From an uncultured Spirochaetales bacterium (GTDB lineage: Bacteria > Spirochaetota > Spirochaetia > Sphaerochaetales > Sphaerochaetaceae): a stretch of DNA of 64,000 nt. The position numbers and the translations under genes were made by a program. The stretch is from assembly GCA_949300325.1 (NCBI GenBank), contig CASGDQ010000017.1, positions 62,001-126,000 on the forward strand, in the 5' to 3' direction. This document shows positions 55,793-64,000 of the stretch, piece after piece. The notes beneath the pieces were generated by a model, which saw nothing but the letters and a program-made list of their open reading frames with translations, was not told where the DNA came from and made no database searches. Numbering within the stretch: position 1 is the stretch's first letter; each line of letters starts with the position of its first letter.

Positions 55793-57534
55793 TGATAAAG
55801 CGTCTGATGCATGCGTTCGCACTTACAGAAAAAGGTGCAAAAGATCTTATCAAGGCCGTATTCTGGTGTTTCATATGCAACATAAGCCTGATGCTGCCCA
55901 TTATCTCAACGATGTTTGCAATCCGGCATATGATAACAGCCTTTTCCTCCGGAGAACCTGTGCTTGAAGGGATTCTTCCTGTAATAGCCTTCTCAATCCT
56001 GTCGATATTGCTGCTCTATCTGTTCCACTATCTGCAATATGCCTTCTTGTACATAGCCGTATACAAGGAGAGCGCAAACCGGAGAACAGCCTTGGCTGAA
56101 ACTCTAAGAAAGCTTCCACTCTCCTTTTTCGGCAAAAGAGATCTAAGCGATCTTACAGCCACCATGATAAGCGACTGTTCCAGCCTGGACCAGATGTTCA
56201 GCCACTATGTCCCGCAGCTTTACGGATCGATATTCTCCACACTACTTATTGCAATCCTTATGTTCATCACTAATTGGAAGATGGCAATAGCCGTACTCTG
56301 GATAGTGCCTGCCACAATCATCATAGTATTCGGATCCAAAAGGATACAGGATAAATACGGAGCCATAAACATCGAAAAAAAACGTGCTGTTACAGAGCAG
56401 ATACAGCAGATGCTGGAAGCAGTAAAGGAGATTAAGTCCGCAAGGCTTCAGGAAAGGGAATTATCTGCCCTTGACAAAAGGCAGGCTGAGCAGGAAAAAG
56501 CAGCTGTCAGATCTGAACTGGCCACAGGCGTCTTTGTGACCGGAAGCCAGGCTCTTTTGAAGCTAGGAATCGCAACCACGATCATAACAGGGCTGAAGCT
56601 GCTTTCAGCTGGAAGCTTGGACCTGGTTTACTTCATAGGCTTCCTTTTTGCCGCATCGATGATATACAATCCGATTGCAACGATTTTACAGAATATTGCG
56701 GCAGTATTCAGTACAAAGCTTCAAATAGAAAGGATGAGAACCATTTTGGAAGCCAAGAGGCAGGAAGGCAGAAAGGATCTCACGCCCAATGGATACGACA
56801 TAGCATTCCATAACGTTTCCTTTTCCTATGATGAAGGCCGCGAAGTGCTGGAGGATGTCAGCTTCACAGCAAAGCAGAAAGAGGTGACAGCGCTAATAGG
56901 CCCCTCAGGAGGAGGGAAAAGTACCGCATGCCGCCTGGCATCAAGATTCTGGGATATAGATGAAGGCATGATAACATTGGGAGGCATGGATATAGCAAAA
57001 TGCGATCCTGAAAAGCTTTTGACGTATTACTCAATAGTCTTCCAGGATGTGGTCCTCTTTTCCGATACGATAAAAGAGAACATACGTCTGGGCAAAAAGG
57101 GAGCATCGGATGAGGAGGTGTACGAGGCGGCGAGGATGGCAAACTGCGAAGAGTTCGTAAGAAAACTTCCTAACGGCTATGATACCGTGATTGGAGAAAA
57201 CGGCTCCACACTGTCAGCAGGAGAAAGGCAGAGGATAAGCATTGCACGAGCCATTTTAAAGAATGCTCCGGTAGTATTGCTGGATGAGGCCACCGCGAAC
57301 TTGGATGTGGAGAACGAGACGCAGGTGCAGCAGGCCCTATCCTATCTGATTAAAGACAAAACTGTGCTTATAATCGCACACCGCATGAGAACAGTACGTA
57401 ATGCGGATAAGATCATAGTCCTTGAAAACGGACGCATCAAGGAGATGGGTGCTCCCGATGCCCTGCTTGAGAAAAAAGGTGCATTCTTTCATATGATGGA
57501 ACTTCAGGAAAGAAGTGATGGCTGGAAAGCCTGA
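55789..57534 (+). CDS. Half-size ABC transporter, membrane plus ATPase (second of pair)
   Basis: 581 residues. Transmembrane part to about residue 310; Walker A GPSGGGKST (371-379), Q-loop IVFQDVVLFSDTIKENIRLG, a variant signature LSAGERQR (Gly to Ala and Gln to Glu), Walker B VVLLDEATANLD and H-loop IIAHRMRTV. It starts with a 4-bp overlap with the first gene, indicating equal expression as a heterodimer. A terminator-like hairpin follows. Confidence 0.9.
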   Translation: MMIKRLMHAFALTEKGAKDLIKAVFWCFICNISLMLPIISTMFAIRHMITAFSSGEPVLEGILPVIAFSILSILLLYLFHYLQYAFLYIAVYKESANRRTALAETLRKLPLSFFGKRDLSDLTATMISDCSSLDQMFSHYVPQLYGSIFSTLLIAILMFITNWKMAIAVLWIVPATIIIVFGSKRIQDKYGAINIEKKRAVTEQIQQMLEAVKEIKSARLQERELSALDKRQAEQEKAAVRSELATGVFVTGSQALLKLGIATTIITGLKLLSAGSLDLVYFIGFLFAASMIYNPIATILQNIAAVFSTKLQIERMRTILEAKRQEGRKDLTPNGYDIAFHNVSFSYDEGREVLEDVSFTAKQKEVTALIGPSGGGKSTACRLASRFWDIDEGMITLGGMDIAKCDPEKLLTYYSIVFQDVVLFSDTIKENIRLGKKGASDEEVYEAARMANCEEFVRKLPNGYDTVIGENGSTLSAGERQRISIARAILKNAPVVLLDEATANLDVENETQVQQALSYLIKDKTVLIIAHRMRTVRNADKIIVLENGRIKEMGAPDALLEKKGAFFHMMELQERSDGWKA

Positions 57535-57566
57535 TGAAAAACAACAGCCTGCCGCATGGCAGGCTG
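57534..57566 (-). terminator. Hairpin terminator for the P-loop gene
   Basis: CAGCCTGCC and GGCAGGCTG form a perfect 9-bp stem with a 4-base loop (57545-57566). On the minus strand TTGTTTTTC follows, so it ends the minus-strand transcript; on the plus strand there is no T-tract. Confidence 0.65.
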
Positions 57567-57591
57567 CAATAACCGGTAAGGCTCAGAAGAC

Positions 57592-58299
57592 CTACTTTGA
57601 GATGAGCATGGTCTTAGGATCGAGATTGACACCCATCGGCTTAGGAACATTCTGATGATGGGCTCTGACGACGGTCAGAACGACCTTGTCGATCTTATCA
57701 TCATAACGAAGAGCCACGAGGACGTCGATGAGATCATAATACTTCAACAGCGTGTTGGGCACACCATACTCGTCATACACAACATCGGGACGTACAGGAG
57801 AAACGCTGAACCATACCTCGAGGTTCATCTTCTTTGCAAACTCCTTTATCTTTACGATATCCTCTTCATCGGCTGTGGTAAGCTTATAGCCGTCGAACAG
57901 GATCGCATCGGCCTTGAAGGAGCCCTGGGAGATGAGGCTCTCAAGAGAAGATATGACTTTTTCTATTGGAATCTGCTCCTGGCTGAAATTCATGACCACG
58001 CGGTTTGCAAGAATCGAATTGTAAACCATCGTAGCATCATCCAGGCTCTGAAGCTCTGTGATTTCCTTGAAAACTTCCTTGTACCAATTTATGACATGCT
58101 CCACATTGCCCGAAAAGGATACGTGGATCACGTTCTCACCTTTGAAAAGCTTGTCTGTTGCCAGGTGGACTAGACATGCCGTCTTTCCGACGCCATGACG
58201 GGATACGATCACACCGAGATTGCCTCTACCCAATCCACCGTTGATTGCATCCTCGAAAACACGAAGCGGGCTTACGCTGTTGAGTTCCTTAATGTCCAA
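57592..58299 (-). CDS. RecA/KaiC-like P-loop ATPase of unknown function
   Basis: 235 residues from a TTG start with AGGAGG 8 bp upstream. Walker A SRHGVGKTACLVHLA (33-40 for the core), a Walker B-like strand ADAILFDGYKL near 128-138, and WFSVSPVRPDVVYDEYG. The fold looks like a RecA/DnaB-type ATPase without the DNA-binding extensions. I do not recognise a named family. It stands alone downstream of EF-G on the same strand, with a terminator at its end. Confidence 0.65.
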   Translation of the reverse strand: MDIKELNSVSPLRVFEDAINGGLGRGNLGVIVSRHGVGKTACLVHLATDKLFKGENVIHVSFSGNVEHVINWYKEVFKEITELQSLDDATMVYNSILANRVVMNFSQEQIPIEKVISSLESLISQGSFKADAILFDGYKLTTADEEDIVKIKEFAKKMNLEVWFSVSPVRPDVVYDEYGVPNTLLKYYDLIDVLVALRYDDKIDKVVLTVVRAHHQNVPKPMGVNLDPKTMLISK

Positions 58300-58419
58300 T
58301 TTATTTTCCTCCTGTTTTTCTTTTACAAATTATAACATTGCCGCAGTATAAAAAACAAAGGAAATTTCAATATTTCTGTTTGTAGGGGCAACCCTTTACA
58401 GTGCTTGAAATTGGGTATA

Positions 58420-58455
58420 GGAGAAAAGAAAAGTCCGCCACATGCGCAGCGGACT
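58420..58455 (-). terminator. Terminator of the EF-G gene
   Basis: AGTCCGC and GCGGACT arms (58432-58455) around a 10-base loop; on the minus strand a T-rich tract (TTTTCTTTTC) follows. Confidence 0.7.
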
Positions 58456-58480
58456 GTATATATGGAATCCGTAAAAACGG

Positions 58481-60595
58481 TTATTTTCCGGCTTCCTTCT
58501 TCCTCTTTTCCTGATAAGCCTTCTTAAGCTCTTCGGAAACACCCTGTGGAACCTTTCCGTACTTCGCGACTTCCATCGTGAACTCAGCTTTTCCCTGAGT
58601 AAGGGAGCGAAGGACCGTCGAATAGCCGAACATCTCTGAAAGCGGGACCTCTGCAATCACCTGGCACTGGTTATTGTCTTCGGTGCTGGATACGATGATG
58701 CCTCTTCTCTGGTTGATGGAGCCGAAGATGTTGCCCTGGAATTCGCTGGGACCTTCCACCTCTACCTTCATGATCGGCTCAAGGATTGCAGGCCTTGCCT
58801 TCTCATAAGCTTCCCTGAATGCTCCAATTGCGGCAGTCTGGAACGCCATATCGGAAGAGTCGACCGGGTGCCAGGCGCCATCGTTGATGCAGACCCTTAC
58901 GCCGATGACGGGGAATCCGATCTGGGATCCCTTCTTCATTGCAGCCTGGAAGCCCTTGTCACAGGACGGGATGTACTCGTTGGGGATGGCTCCTCCCTTG
59001 ATTTCGTCGATGAACTCGTAATCTTTCGGAGCTTCCTCGCCCACAACCTGCTCGATCGGTTCGATGTAGCCGGCAACACGTGCGTACTGTCCGCTGCCTC
59101 CGGTCTGCTTTTTGTGGGTATAGTTGAATTCAGCCCTCTGAGTGATGGCTTCCCTGTAAGCAACTTCAGGCTTTCCAACCCTCACTTCGGCCTTATATTC
59201 CCTCTTCATCCTTTCGATGTATACGTCAAGATGGAGCTCGCCCATGCCCTTGATGATCGTCTGGTTGGATTCGGGATCGACATAGGTCTGGAATGTCGGG
59301 TCTTCCTTGGTGAACCTGTTGAGAGCCTTTGCCATGTTGTCTGCAGCCTTCTTGTCGACAGGCTCGATGGCAAGGGAGATTACAGGATTAGGCACATACA
59401 TGCTGGTCATCGAGTAGTTGAGCGAGGGATCGCAGAACGTATCGCCGCTGGCGCAGTCGATGCCGAACAGGGCCGCGATCTCACCGCATCCGCATTCGCT
59501 GATATCCTCCATTTCGCTGGCATGCATCTTTATGAGACGTCCAACGTTGAACTTCTTTCTCGTCCTTGTATTGTAAAGGGTATCGCCCTTCTTTATCTTT
59601 CCCTGATAGACACGGATGTATGTCAGCTGTCCGAACTGTCCGTCCTCAAGCTTGAATGCAAGGATTACAGCCGGCTTGTCAGGATTGGATTCAAGAACAA
59701 TCTCCTTCTCGTTGTCATCGAGGTCCAATGCCTTGTTCTCAACCTCTGTCGGATTGGGAAGATAATCGATGACTCCATCCAAAAGGGGCTGGATGCCCTT
59801 GTTCTTGTATGCAGAACCCATGAATACAGGACAGAGCTCGAGACCGATCGTACCCTTTCTGACTGCAGCCTTGATAAGCTCCGGAGTGACAGCATCCTCG
59901 AGCATGGCTTCCATAAGCTCATCAGAACACATGGAGACAGTGTCGAGCATCTCTTCCCTCTTTGCCTCGGCTTCAGCTCTGAGCTCCTCAGGAATCTCCT
60001 CATATCTCGCCTGATCCTGGTTGGGACCGGCATCAAAATATATGGCCTTCATCTCAACAAGGTCGACAACACCCTGCAAGCGGTCCTCGAGTCCGATTGG
60101 AATCTGCATCAAGACAGCATTGAGCCCGAGCTTGTCGATCAGCTGCTGCTTGACCCTGTAGGGATTTGCACCGGTTCTGTCGCACTTGTTGACAAAAGCG
60201 ATGCGGGGTACATGATATCTCTTCATCTGGCGGTCGACGGTAATGGACTGGGACTGTACGCCGCCTACAGAACAAAGTACGAGGATAGCTCCATCGAGAA
60301 CCCTGAGAGACCTCTCAACCTCGATTGTAAAGTCAACGTGGCCGGGAGTATCGATGATGTTTATCTCATGGCCCTTCCAGTTTACGTTCGTTGCAGCGCT
60401 TGCGATGGTGATTCCTCTCTCCCTCTCAAGCTCCATTGAGTCCATGGTGGCTCCGACGCCATCCTTTCCTCTAACTTCATGGATGGCATGAATCTTGTTG
60501 CAATAGTACAGAATGCGTTCTGACAAAGTGGTCTTGCCACTGTCGATGTGGGCGCTGATACCGATGTTTCTCATGCCCTGCAGGTCGTTGATCAT
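58481..60595 (-). CDS. fusA: Elongation factor G, spirochaete/mitochondrial EFG1 type
   Basis: 704 residues from the ATG at 60595, preceded by GAGAGG; an upstream in-frame extension lacks support. G1 is [10 protein letters not shown] (15-24) with Ser where classical EF-G has Ala; G3 is [10 protein letters not shown]4 is [12 protein letters not shown]; the switch I region reads [26 protein letters not shown]. Those features match spdEFG1/mtEFG1, the translocation-only EF-G of spirochaetes and mitochondria, which works with a second EF-G2 for ribosome recycling. EFG2 is not in the window. Confidence 0.93.
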   Translation of the reverse strand: MINDLQGMRNIGISAHIDSGKTTLSERILYYCNKIHAIHEVRGKDGVGATMDSMELERERGITIASAATNVNWKGHEINIIDTPGHVDFTIEVERSLRVLDGAILVLCSVGGVQSQSITVDRQMKRYHVPRIAFVNKCDRTGANPYRVKQQLIDKLGLNAVLMQIPIGLEDRLQGVVDLVEMKAIYFDAGPNQDQARYEEIPEELRAEAEAKREEMLDTVSMCSDELMEAMLEDAVTPELIKAAVRKGTIGLELCPVFMGSAYKNKGIQPLLDGVIDYLPNPTEVENKALDLDDNEKEIVLESNPDKPAVILAFKLEDGQFGQLTYIRVYQGKIKKGDTLYNTRTRKKFNVGRLIKMHASEMEDISECGCGEIAALFGIDCASGDTFCDPSLNYSMTSMYVPNPVISLAIEPVDKKAADNMAKALNRFTKEDPTFQTYVDPESNQTIIKGMGELHLDVYIERMKREYKAEVRVGKPEVAYREAITQRAEFNYTHKKQTGGSGQYARVAGYIEPIEQVVGEEAPKDYEFIDEIKGGAIPNEYIPSCDKGFQAAMKKGSQIGFPVIGVRVCINDGAWHPVDSSDMAFQTAAIGAFREAYEKARPAILEPIMKVEVEGPSEFQGNIFGSINQRRGIIVSSTEDNNQCQVIAEVPLSEMFGYSTVLRSLTQGKAEFTMEVAKYGKVPQGVSEELKKAYQEKRKKEAGK

Positions 60596-60759
60596 GCTAA
60601 AACCTCTCAAACAATATCTCGTATACAAATTAGGAATTGCTTTCCTAAATCAATTCACACAATGAAATAGCGGCTTAAAAAGTCACCAAAAATGCATGAT
60701 ATAGATTTTAGGGTATTTGTTCAAGTATTCTGATTCTTTTTTCTTACAGTCAAAAATGA

Positions 60760-60765
60760 TATACT
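60760..60765 (+). promoter_or_regulatory. Extended -10 element of the HIT gene, six bases before the ATG
   Basis: TGATATACT (extended -10) ends six bases before the HIT start. No Shine-Dalgarno is present. Confidence 0.5.
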
Positions 60766-60771
60766 TTATCC

Positions 60772-61173
60772 ATGAGCACAGTCTTTGAAATGATCATAGC
60801 GGGGGAAATCCCCTCTGTAAAACTTTACGAGGATGATGTATGCATCGCCATACTCGACATCGCACCAAAGGCAAAGGGACATACCCTTGTCATAAGCAAG
60901 AAGGTCTATCCGACTGTTTCCGATGCTCCGGATGAAGTGATCGCACACATGTTTTCCATCGTGAAGAAAATCGATGGGAAAATGAGGTCTGCCCTGAAAG
61001 CCGACGGGACGAATGTTTTCATCAACAACAGCCCAGCCAGCGGCCAGGAAGTTCCGCATCTGCACATACACATCATCCCCAGGCATGAAGGGGATGGACT
61101 GTCATTCTTCCCTCCAAGCATCAAATATGACGAAGGGGAAATGGCCCGCTTCGGGGAACAGCTCCGCATATGA
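60772..61173 (+). CDS. HIT-family nucleotide hydrolase
   Basis: 133 residues. The catalytic histidine triad is HLHIHIIPRH (H96, H98, H100), with FEMIIAGEIPSVKLYEDD at the start and DIAPKAKGHTLVISK, all typical of the Hint/HinT branch. It hydrolyses nucleoside phosphoramidates or similar. It overlaps the following lipoprotein gene by 4 bp. Confidence 0.93.
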   Translation: MSTVFEMIIAGEIPSVKLYEDDVCIAILDIAPKAKGHTLVISKKVYPTVSDAPDEVIAHMFSIVKKIDGKMRSALKADGTNVFINNSPASGQEVPHLHIHIIPRHEGDGLSFFPPSIKYDEGEMARFGEQLRI

Positions 61174-62192
61174 AAAAGATATTGTCTGCGGCCTGCCTTT
61201 TTCTGATGCTCACATCCTGCGCAATCTACACCATCGGTGAAGGCAAGGCGAACATCAATCCTCCTCAAAAGGTCAGCGAGCCGGAAACCAGGCTCAGGAT
61301 CATAAACGAGCGCAAGGCCCAAGCGGAAGCGGAAAGGATAGCCGAGGAGGAAAGAAGGGCTGAAGAAGCCAGGAAGAAAGCCGAGGCAGAGGCTGAAGCG
61401 CTCAGAATATATTTGGAGAACGCGGTCTACGAATATCCTGAGGATATCAGCGAGCTTGCCATCCCGCACAACTACAGACCGCAGAGAACCCATCTCTCGC
61501 TCGACACGGACAAAAATCCGCTGCGCATCCTGTTCCTTCCATTGGACGAGGGGGCAAATCTTGAAATGGTAGCATCGAGCGTAAGGGATCTGGATGTGGA
61601 TTTCACATTCATCACCGGTACTCTGGAGCAGCAGGTCGAGCTTTCGAAACTGATGGGAAAGGACACTGTGGTGCTTGAAGGCGGCGCAGTGCTTTACAAC
61701 ACAAGGCTTAAGAGGATGGAAAGGGATTATGCCATCTTCTCTTTAAACGACAGCAAGGACATCCAAATCAGCATACTGGATACTTACCAGGGCCTGCCCT
61801 CTTCAGCTTCTGAAATCGACAGATGGCTTTTGAGCCGTACAGGGGATGAGGCAAAGCTTTCCAAGCTCAAGATAGCCGACGACGAGATTCTCTTCGCCTT
61901 CTCATCCTCCGAACCGGATGGAGAGGATTGGAACATCTTCACATACTACCCCTACAGAAGGGATTACATTTTCAAGAATGCGGAGATGATCAGAAACTAT
62001 GGATTCGACGATATATACAGGCAGACCCACTTCAGCGCAGAAGCGGATCCAGGCATCACCAGAAAGAACGGGGATGTTTATGAAAGAATGGATTTTTTAT
62101 ACGCAAAGGATCTCGTGCCTGTGGAAAGCTCAGCCTTCAATGTAGCGGGAATGGATTCGAAAGCGATCTATGCAGAAGTGCTGATGCCGTGA
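61170..62192 (+). CDS. Lipoprotein with coiled-coil and possible phosphoesterase-like fold
   Basis: 340 residues. The lipobox is LTSC (C17). Residues 40-80 are a charged coiled coil (AEAERIAEEERRAEEARKKA). The rest resembles a degraded endonuclease/exonuclease/phosphatase fold: VDFTFITG, YNTRLKRMERDYAIF, GFDDIYRQTHF and a C-terminal RMDFLYAKDLVPVESSAF...SKAIYAEV, where active enzymes have R-I-D-Y-I and S-D-H. The final catalytic His is absent. Translationally coupled to the HIT gene. Fold assignment is tentative. Confidence 0.65.
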   Translation: MKKILSAACLFLMLTSCAIYTIGEGKANINPPQKVSEPETRLRIINERKAQAEAERIAEEERRAEEARKKAEAEAEALRIYLENAVYEYPEDISELAIPHNYRPQRTHLSLDTDKNPLRILFLPLDEGANLEMVASSVRDLDVDFTFITGTLEQQVELSKLMGKDTVVLEGGAVLYNTRLKRMERDYAIFSLNDSKDIQISILDTYQGLPSSASEIDRWLLSRTGDEAKLSKLKIADDEILFAFSSSEPDGEDWNIFTYYPYRRDYIFKNAEMIRNYGFDDIYRQTHFSAEADPGITRKNGDVYERMDFLYAKDLVPVESSAFNVAGMDSKAIYAEVLMP

Positions 62193-62368
62193 TTCCCGGC
62201 AACGCCACCGGGACAGGCCTTCAAGCGAAACACGGGTTTTTCAGAAACTCATATGCGACCACCAGCGCCGGGAGGCCCTGAGAACCCATCCGGCACATAC
62301 GCCATACATGAACTTTATTCTCCGTACCCTATTCCCACTGGCACATGATATCATGTAGCCGATTTCGA
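62193..62368. other. Intergenic stretch with no gene
   Basis: GC-rich for the area up to about 62340, then AT-rich. I see no start signal with a credible frame. The junction before the second ATPase/TOPRIM operon may mark an insertion boundary. Confidence 0.4.
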
Positions 62369-62396
62369 TTGACACGTAATGTAGAAATATTACAAT
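62369..62396 (+). promoter_or_regulatory. Promoter of the second ATPase/TOPRIM operon
   Basis: TTGACA (62369-62374) and TACAAT (62391-62396) with a 16-bp spacer. The spacer and -10 overlap the first of two palindromic operators. Confidence 0.65.
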
Positions 62397-62416
62397 TATT
62401 ATGTAATAATATTACA
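62380..62416. promoter_or_regulatory. Two tandem palindromic operators
   Basis: TGTAATAATATTACA (62402-62416) is a perfect palindrome around one central base; TGTAGAAATATTACA (62380-62394) is a two-mismatch copy. They are 22 bp apart centre to centre, about two helical turns, which suits cooperative dimer binding over the promoter. Confidence 0.6.
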
Positions 62417-62448
62417 CAACAAAGATAATAAACAATACGGGAATTCGG

Positions 62449-63546
62449 ATGATTAAAAGATTTGAAGTGAAAAATTTCAAGAATTTCAAGGAACCGCTTG
62501 TGCTGGATTTCTCAAGTACGCATGACTATGGATTCAAATCGGAGCTCATCAAGAACGGGCTCGTGAACAAAATGGTGATATACGGAGAAAACAATTCAGG
62601 CAAAAGCAATCTCGGCGCGGCCATCATGGATATCGTTACGCACCTGTCCGAATACAAGAACGACAATCTGCTTTACAACTACTATTTGAACGGTGACTCG
62701 ATCGAGGATTCGGCCTCATTCACTTACGAATTTATTTTCGACGGTACGGATGTGGTGTATTCATATACCAAAGACGGAAAAAGAAACCTGCTGTACGAAA
62801 AAATAATTGTGGACGGCCAGATTCTCATGCAGTACAACTACAGCAACAACAAATACGAAAACAACATAGCGCAGGCACAGACGATCGACATCAGCAGACG
62901 GAATCAGAACATGTCGGTATTGAAATACATTTTCAACAATACATTGTTCTGGCCAGAACACAGTCCCGTTAAAAAGATAATGGATTTCGTCAACAACATG
63001 CTGTGGTTCAGAAGCCTGAAGCAGAACGAGTTCATGGGTGTGATGTCCAACGGTGAGGATATGAACGACTTCATCATCAACAACAGACTTATGAAAAGCT
63101 TTGAAGCCTTCCTCAGATCATGCGGACAGGATTTCAATCTATGCACCATAATGGAATCGGGAAAACAGGTCATCGGGGTCCGTTACAAGGAAAAACAAGC
63201 GAGATTCGACATGGTGGCATCCACGGGAACCATATCGCTATGGCTGTTTTTCTATTGGATGAACAGGACGAAGAACATATCATTCATCTATCTTGATGAG
63301 TTCGACGCATTCTACCATTACAGGCTTTCCAGACATATATTGGAATATGTCAACGGCAAAGCAGACTTTCAATCCATCCTAACCACGCACAACACATACC
63401 TGATAAGCAACGAACTGATGCGTCCCGACTGCTATGTAATCCTGAAAAACGGAAAACTCACAAGCTTCGCCGATTCGACGAAAAAAGTGATACGCCAGGC
63501 CCACAACCTTGAAAAAATGATGCTGGGGGGTGAATTTGGGGACTAA
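62449..63546 (+). CDS. AAA_15/RloA-like ATPase of a second defence-type operon
   Basis: 365 residues. N-terminal strand RFEVKNFKNFKEPLVLDF and Walker A GENNSGKS (46-53), Walker B FIYLDEFDAFYHYRLS (D283, E284), and the switch ILTTHNTYLISN. This is the AAA_15/AbiLi-RloA group of SMC-like ATPases. The tail overlaps the next gene, which carries a TOPRIM-like start. It is only distantly similar to the 8186-9379 ATPase. A promoter with tandem operators precedes it. Confidence 0.75.
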   Translation: MIKRFEVKNFKNFKEPLVLDFSSTHDYGFKSELIKNGLVNKMVIYGENNSGKSNLGAAIMDIVTHLSEYKNDNLLYNYYLNGDSIEDSASFTYEFIFDGTDVVYSYTKDGKRNLLYEKIIVDGQILMQYNYSNNKYENNIAQAQTIDISRRNQNMSVLKYIFNNTLFWPEHSPVKKIMDFVNNMLWFRSLKQNEFMGVMSNGEDMNDFIINNRLMKSFEAFLRSCGQDFNLCTIMESGKQVIGVRYKEKQARFDMVASTGTISLWLFFYWMNRTKNISFIYLDEFDAFYHYRLSRHILEYVNGKADFQSILTTHNTYLISNELMRPDCYVILKNGKLTSFADSTKKVIRQAHNLEKMMLGGEFGD

Positions 63547-64000
63547 AAAGATTCTTTTGGTGGTCGAAGGACGTGTGGAGGAGCCGCGCATTTTAGGAAA
63601 AGCCACACATGGCCTGCTGTCATTCATAGATGCGGAATACGAGATAGTCGCTTTTGAAAACCCTATATACGAGCTTTACGACGCATTCAAAAAAGGATAT
63701 TACGACGATCTCGTATCGTTCCTGCGGATTGAAAGAGGATTACAGATCGCCCCATCGATCCTGTCAAAGGATGCGTTCAGCGCTGTATATCTGGTTTTTG
63801 ATTTCGAGCCGCATTACCAGAAGTACTCCGACGATACCATCAAGAACCTGTTGAATACATTCGACAATGAGACGGAATTAGGCAAACTGTACATAAACTA
63901 CCCGATGGTGGAAGCATTTTACGACTTTGAGACACTGCCGGATCCGCTGTTTATAGACAGGACGATCGACCTTGCGGATTTCTCAGGTCGGAAATATAAA
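63536..64000 (+). CDS. TOPRIM-like nuclease partner, 3' end outside window
   Basis: 155 codons to the window edge from a TTG start with GGGGGG 5 bp upstream; a GTG at 63530 is an alternative. The frame is open throughout. LLVVEGRVEEPRIL carries the TOPRIM glutamate and VYLVFDFEPHYQ the acidic strand (D-x-E); NYPMVEAFYDF follows. It overlaps the ATPase gene by 11 bp. Together they resemble AbiLi/AbiLii or RloA/RloB pairs. Its completeness cannot be judged. Confidence 0.65.
   Translation, partial: MGTKKILLVVEGRVEEPRILGKATHGLLSFIDAEYEIVAFENPIYELYDAFKKGYYDDLVSFLRIERGLQIAPSILSKDAFSAVYLVFDFEPHYQKYSDDTIKNLLNTFDNETELGKLYINYPMVEAFYDFETLPDPLFIDRTIDLADFSGRKYK

Noticed and set aside
58868..60439. Open frame of 523 codons on the plus strand
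   Set aside because: It lies fully antisense to the well-conserved EF-G gene, has no ribosome binding site and its translation has no recognisable domain; it is a by-product of EF-G codon usage.

Overview
The window looks like chromosomal DNA from an outer-membrane-bearing spirochaete (Spirochaetota, close to Sphaerochaeta or Treponema). I infer this from an lptC-lptA-lptB-rpoN block, an HPr kinase/HPr pair, a mitochondrial/spirochaete-type EF-G, many lipoproteins and solute-binding proteins with spirochaete-style signal sequences, and gene families I know from that phylum. No 16S gene or genome comparison supports the placement, so the genus is left open.

Layout. 1-5.3 kb: an AddA/AddB-like helicase-nuclease pair on the minus strand; AddA runs off the left edge. 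5.4-7.7 kb: CPBP membrane protease, exported DNA/RNA non-specific nuclease, DUF3795 protein. 7.7-19.2 kb is an accessory region. It holds an ATPase plus TOPRIM operon, an AAA/DUF4143 ATPase, a 1494-residue surface lipoprotein whose C-terminal Lcl/DUF1566 domain looks like the variable region of a diversity-generating retroelement (DGR), a truncated Avd gene behind it, and a large SF1 helicase. 19.4-24.4 kb: tRNA-Leu, then a tight operon of a YmdB-like protein, RseC-like protein, LptC, LptA, LptB, RpoN, and HPF with a terminator. 24.5-30.8 kb: a sugar module (ROK regulator facing an operon of binding protein, two permeases, sugar isomerase/epimerase and Gfo/Idh/MocA dehydrogenase). 31.2-43.1 kb: core genes (short asparaginase, hprK, HPr, LexA-like protein, holA, uvrC, SPL-like radical SAM protein, thyX, rsmE, malQ, carD, ispD, ispF, Cdd1/DUF3795 protein). 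43.4-50.1 kb: tRNA-Val, a GLUG-repeat lipoprotein, hydrolase, solute-binding protein, butyrate kinase and HxlR regulator. 50.1-57.5 kb: IlvD/Edd dehydratase with a GntR regulator, then an AraC regulator with two half-size ABC transporters. 57.6-62.2 kb: P-loop protein, EF-G, HIT protein and lipoprotein. 62.4-64 kb: a second ATPase plus TOPRIM operon, cut by the right edge.

Most notable observations. (i) A large lipoprotein carries a DGR-like variable C-terminus with a GC-rich hairpin and an avd remnant, but no template repeat or reverse transcriptase is nearby; this suggests an orphan target or a decayed cassette. (ii) Two unrelated-looking ATPase+TOPRIM operons, resembling phage-defence pairs, lie at opposite ends. 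(iii) A nearly identical 21-bp site precedes both the AraC gene and the ABC transporter operon. (iv) Many start codons lie exactly six bases after a -10-like hexamer, which suggests widespread leaderless mRNAs. (v) The LexA-like and YmdB-like proteins both lack key catalytic residues.
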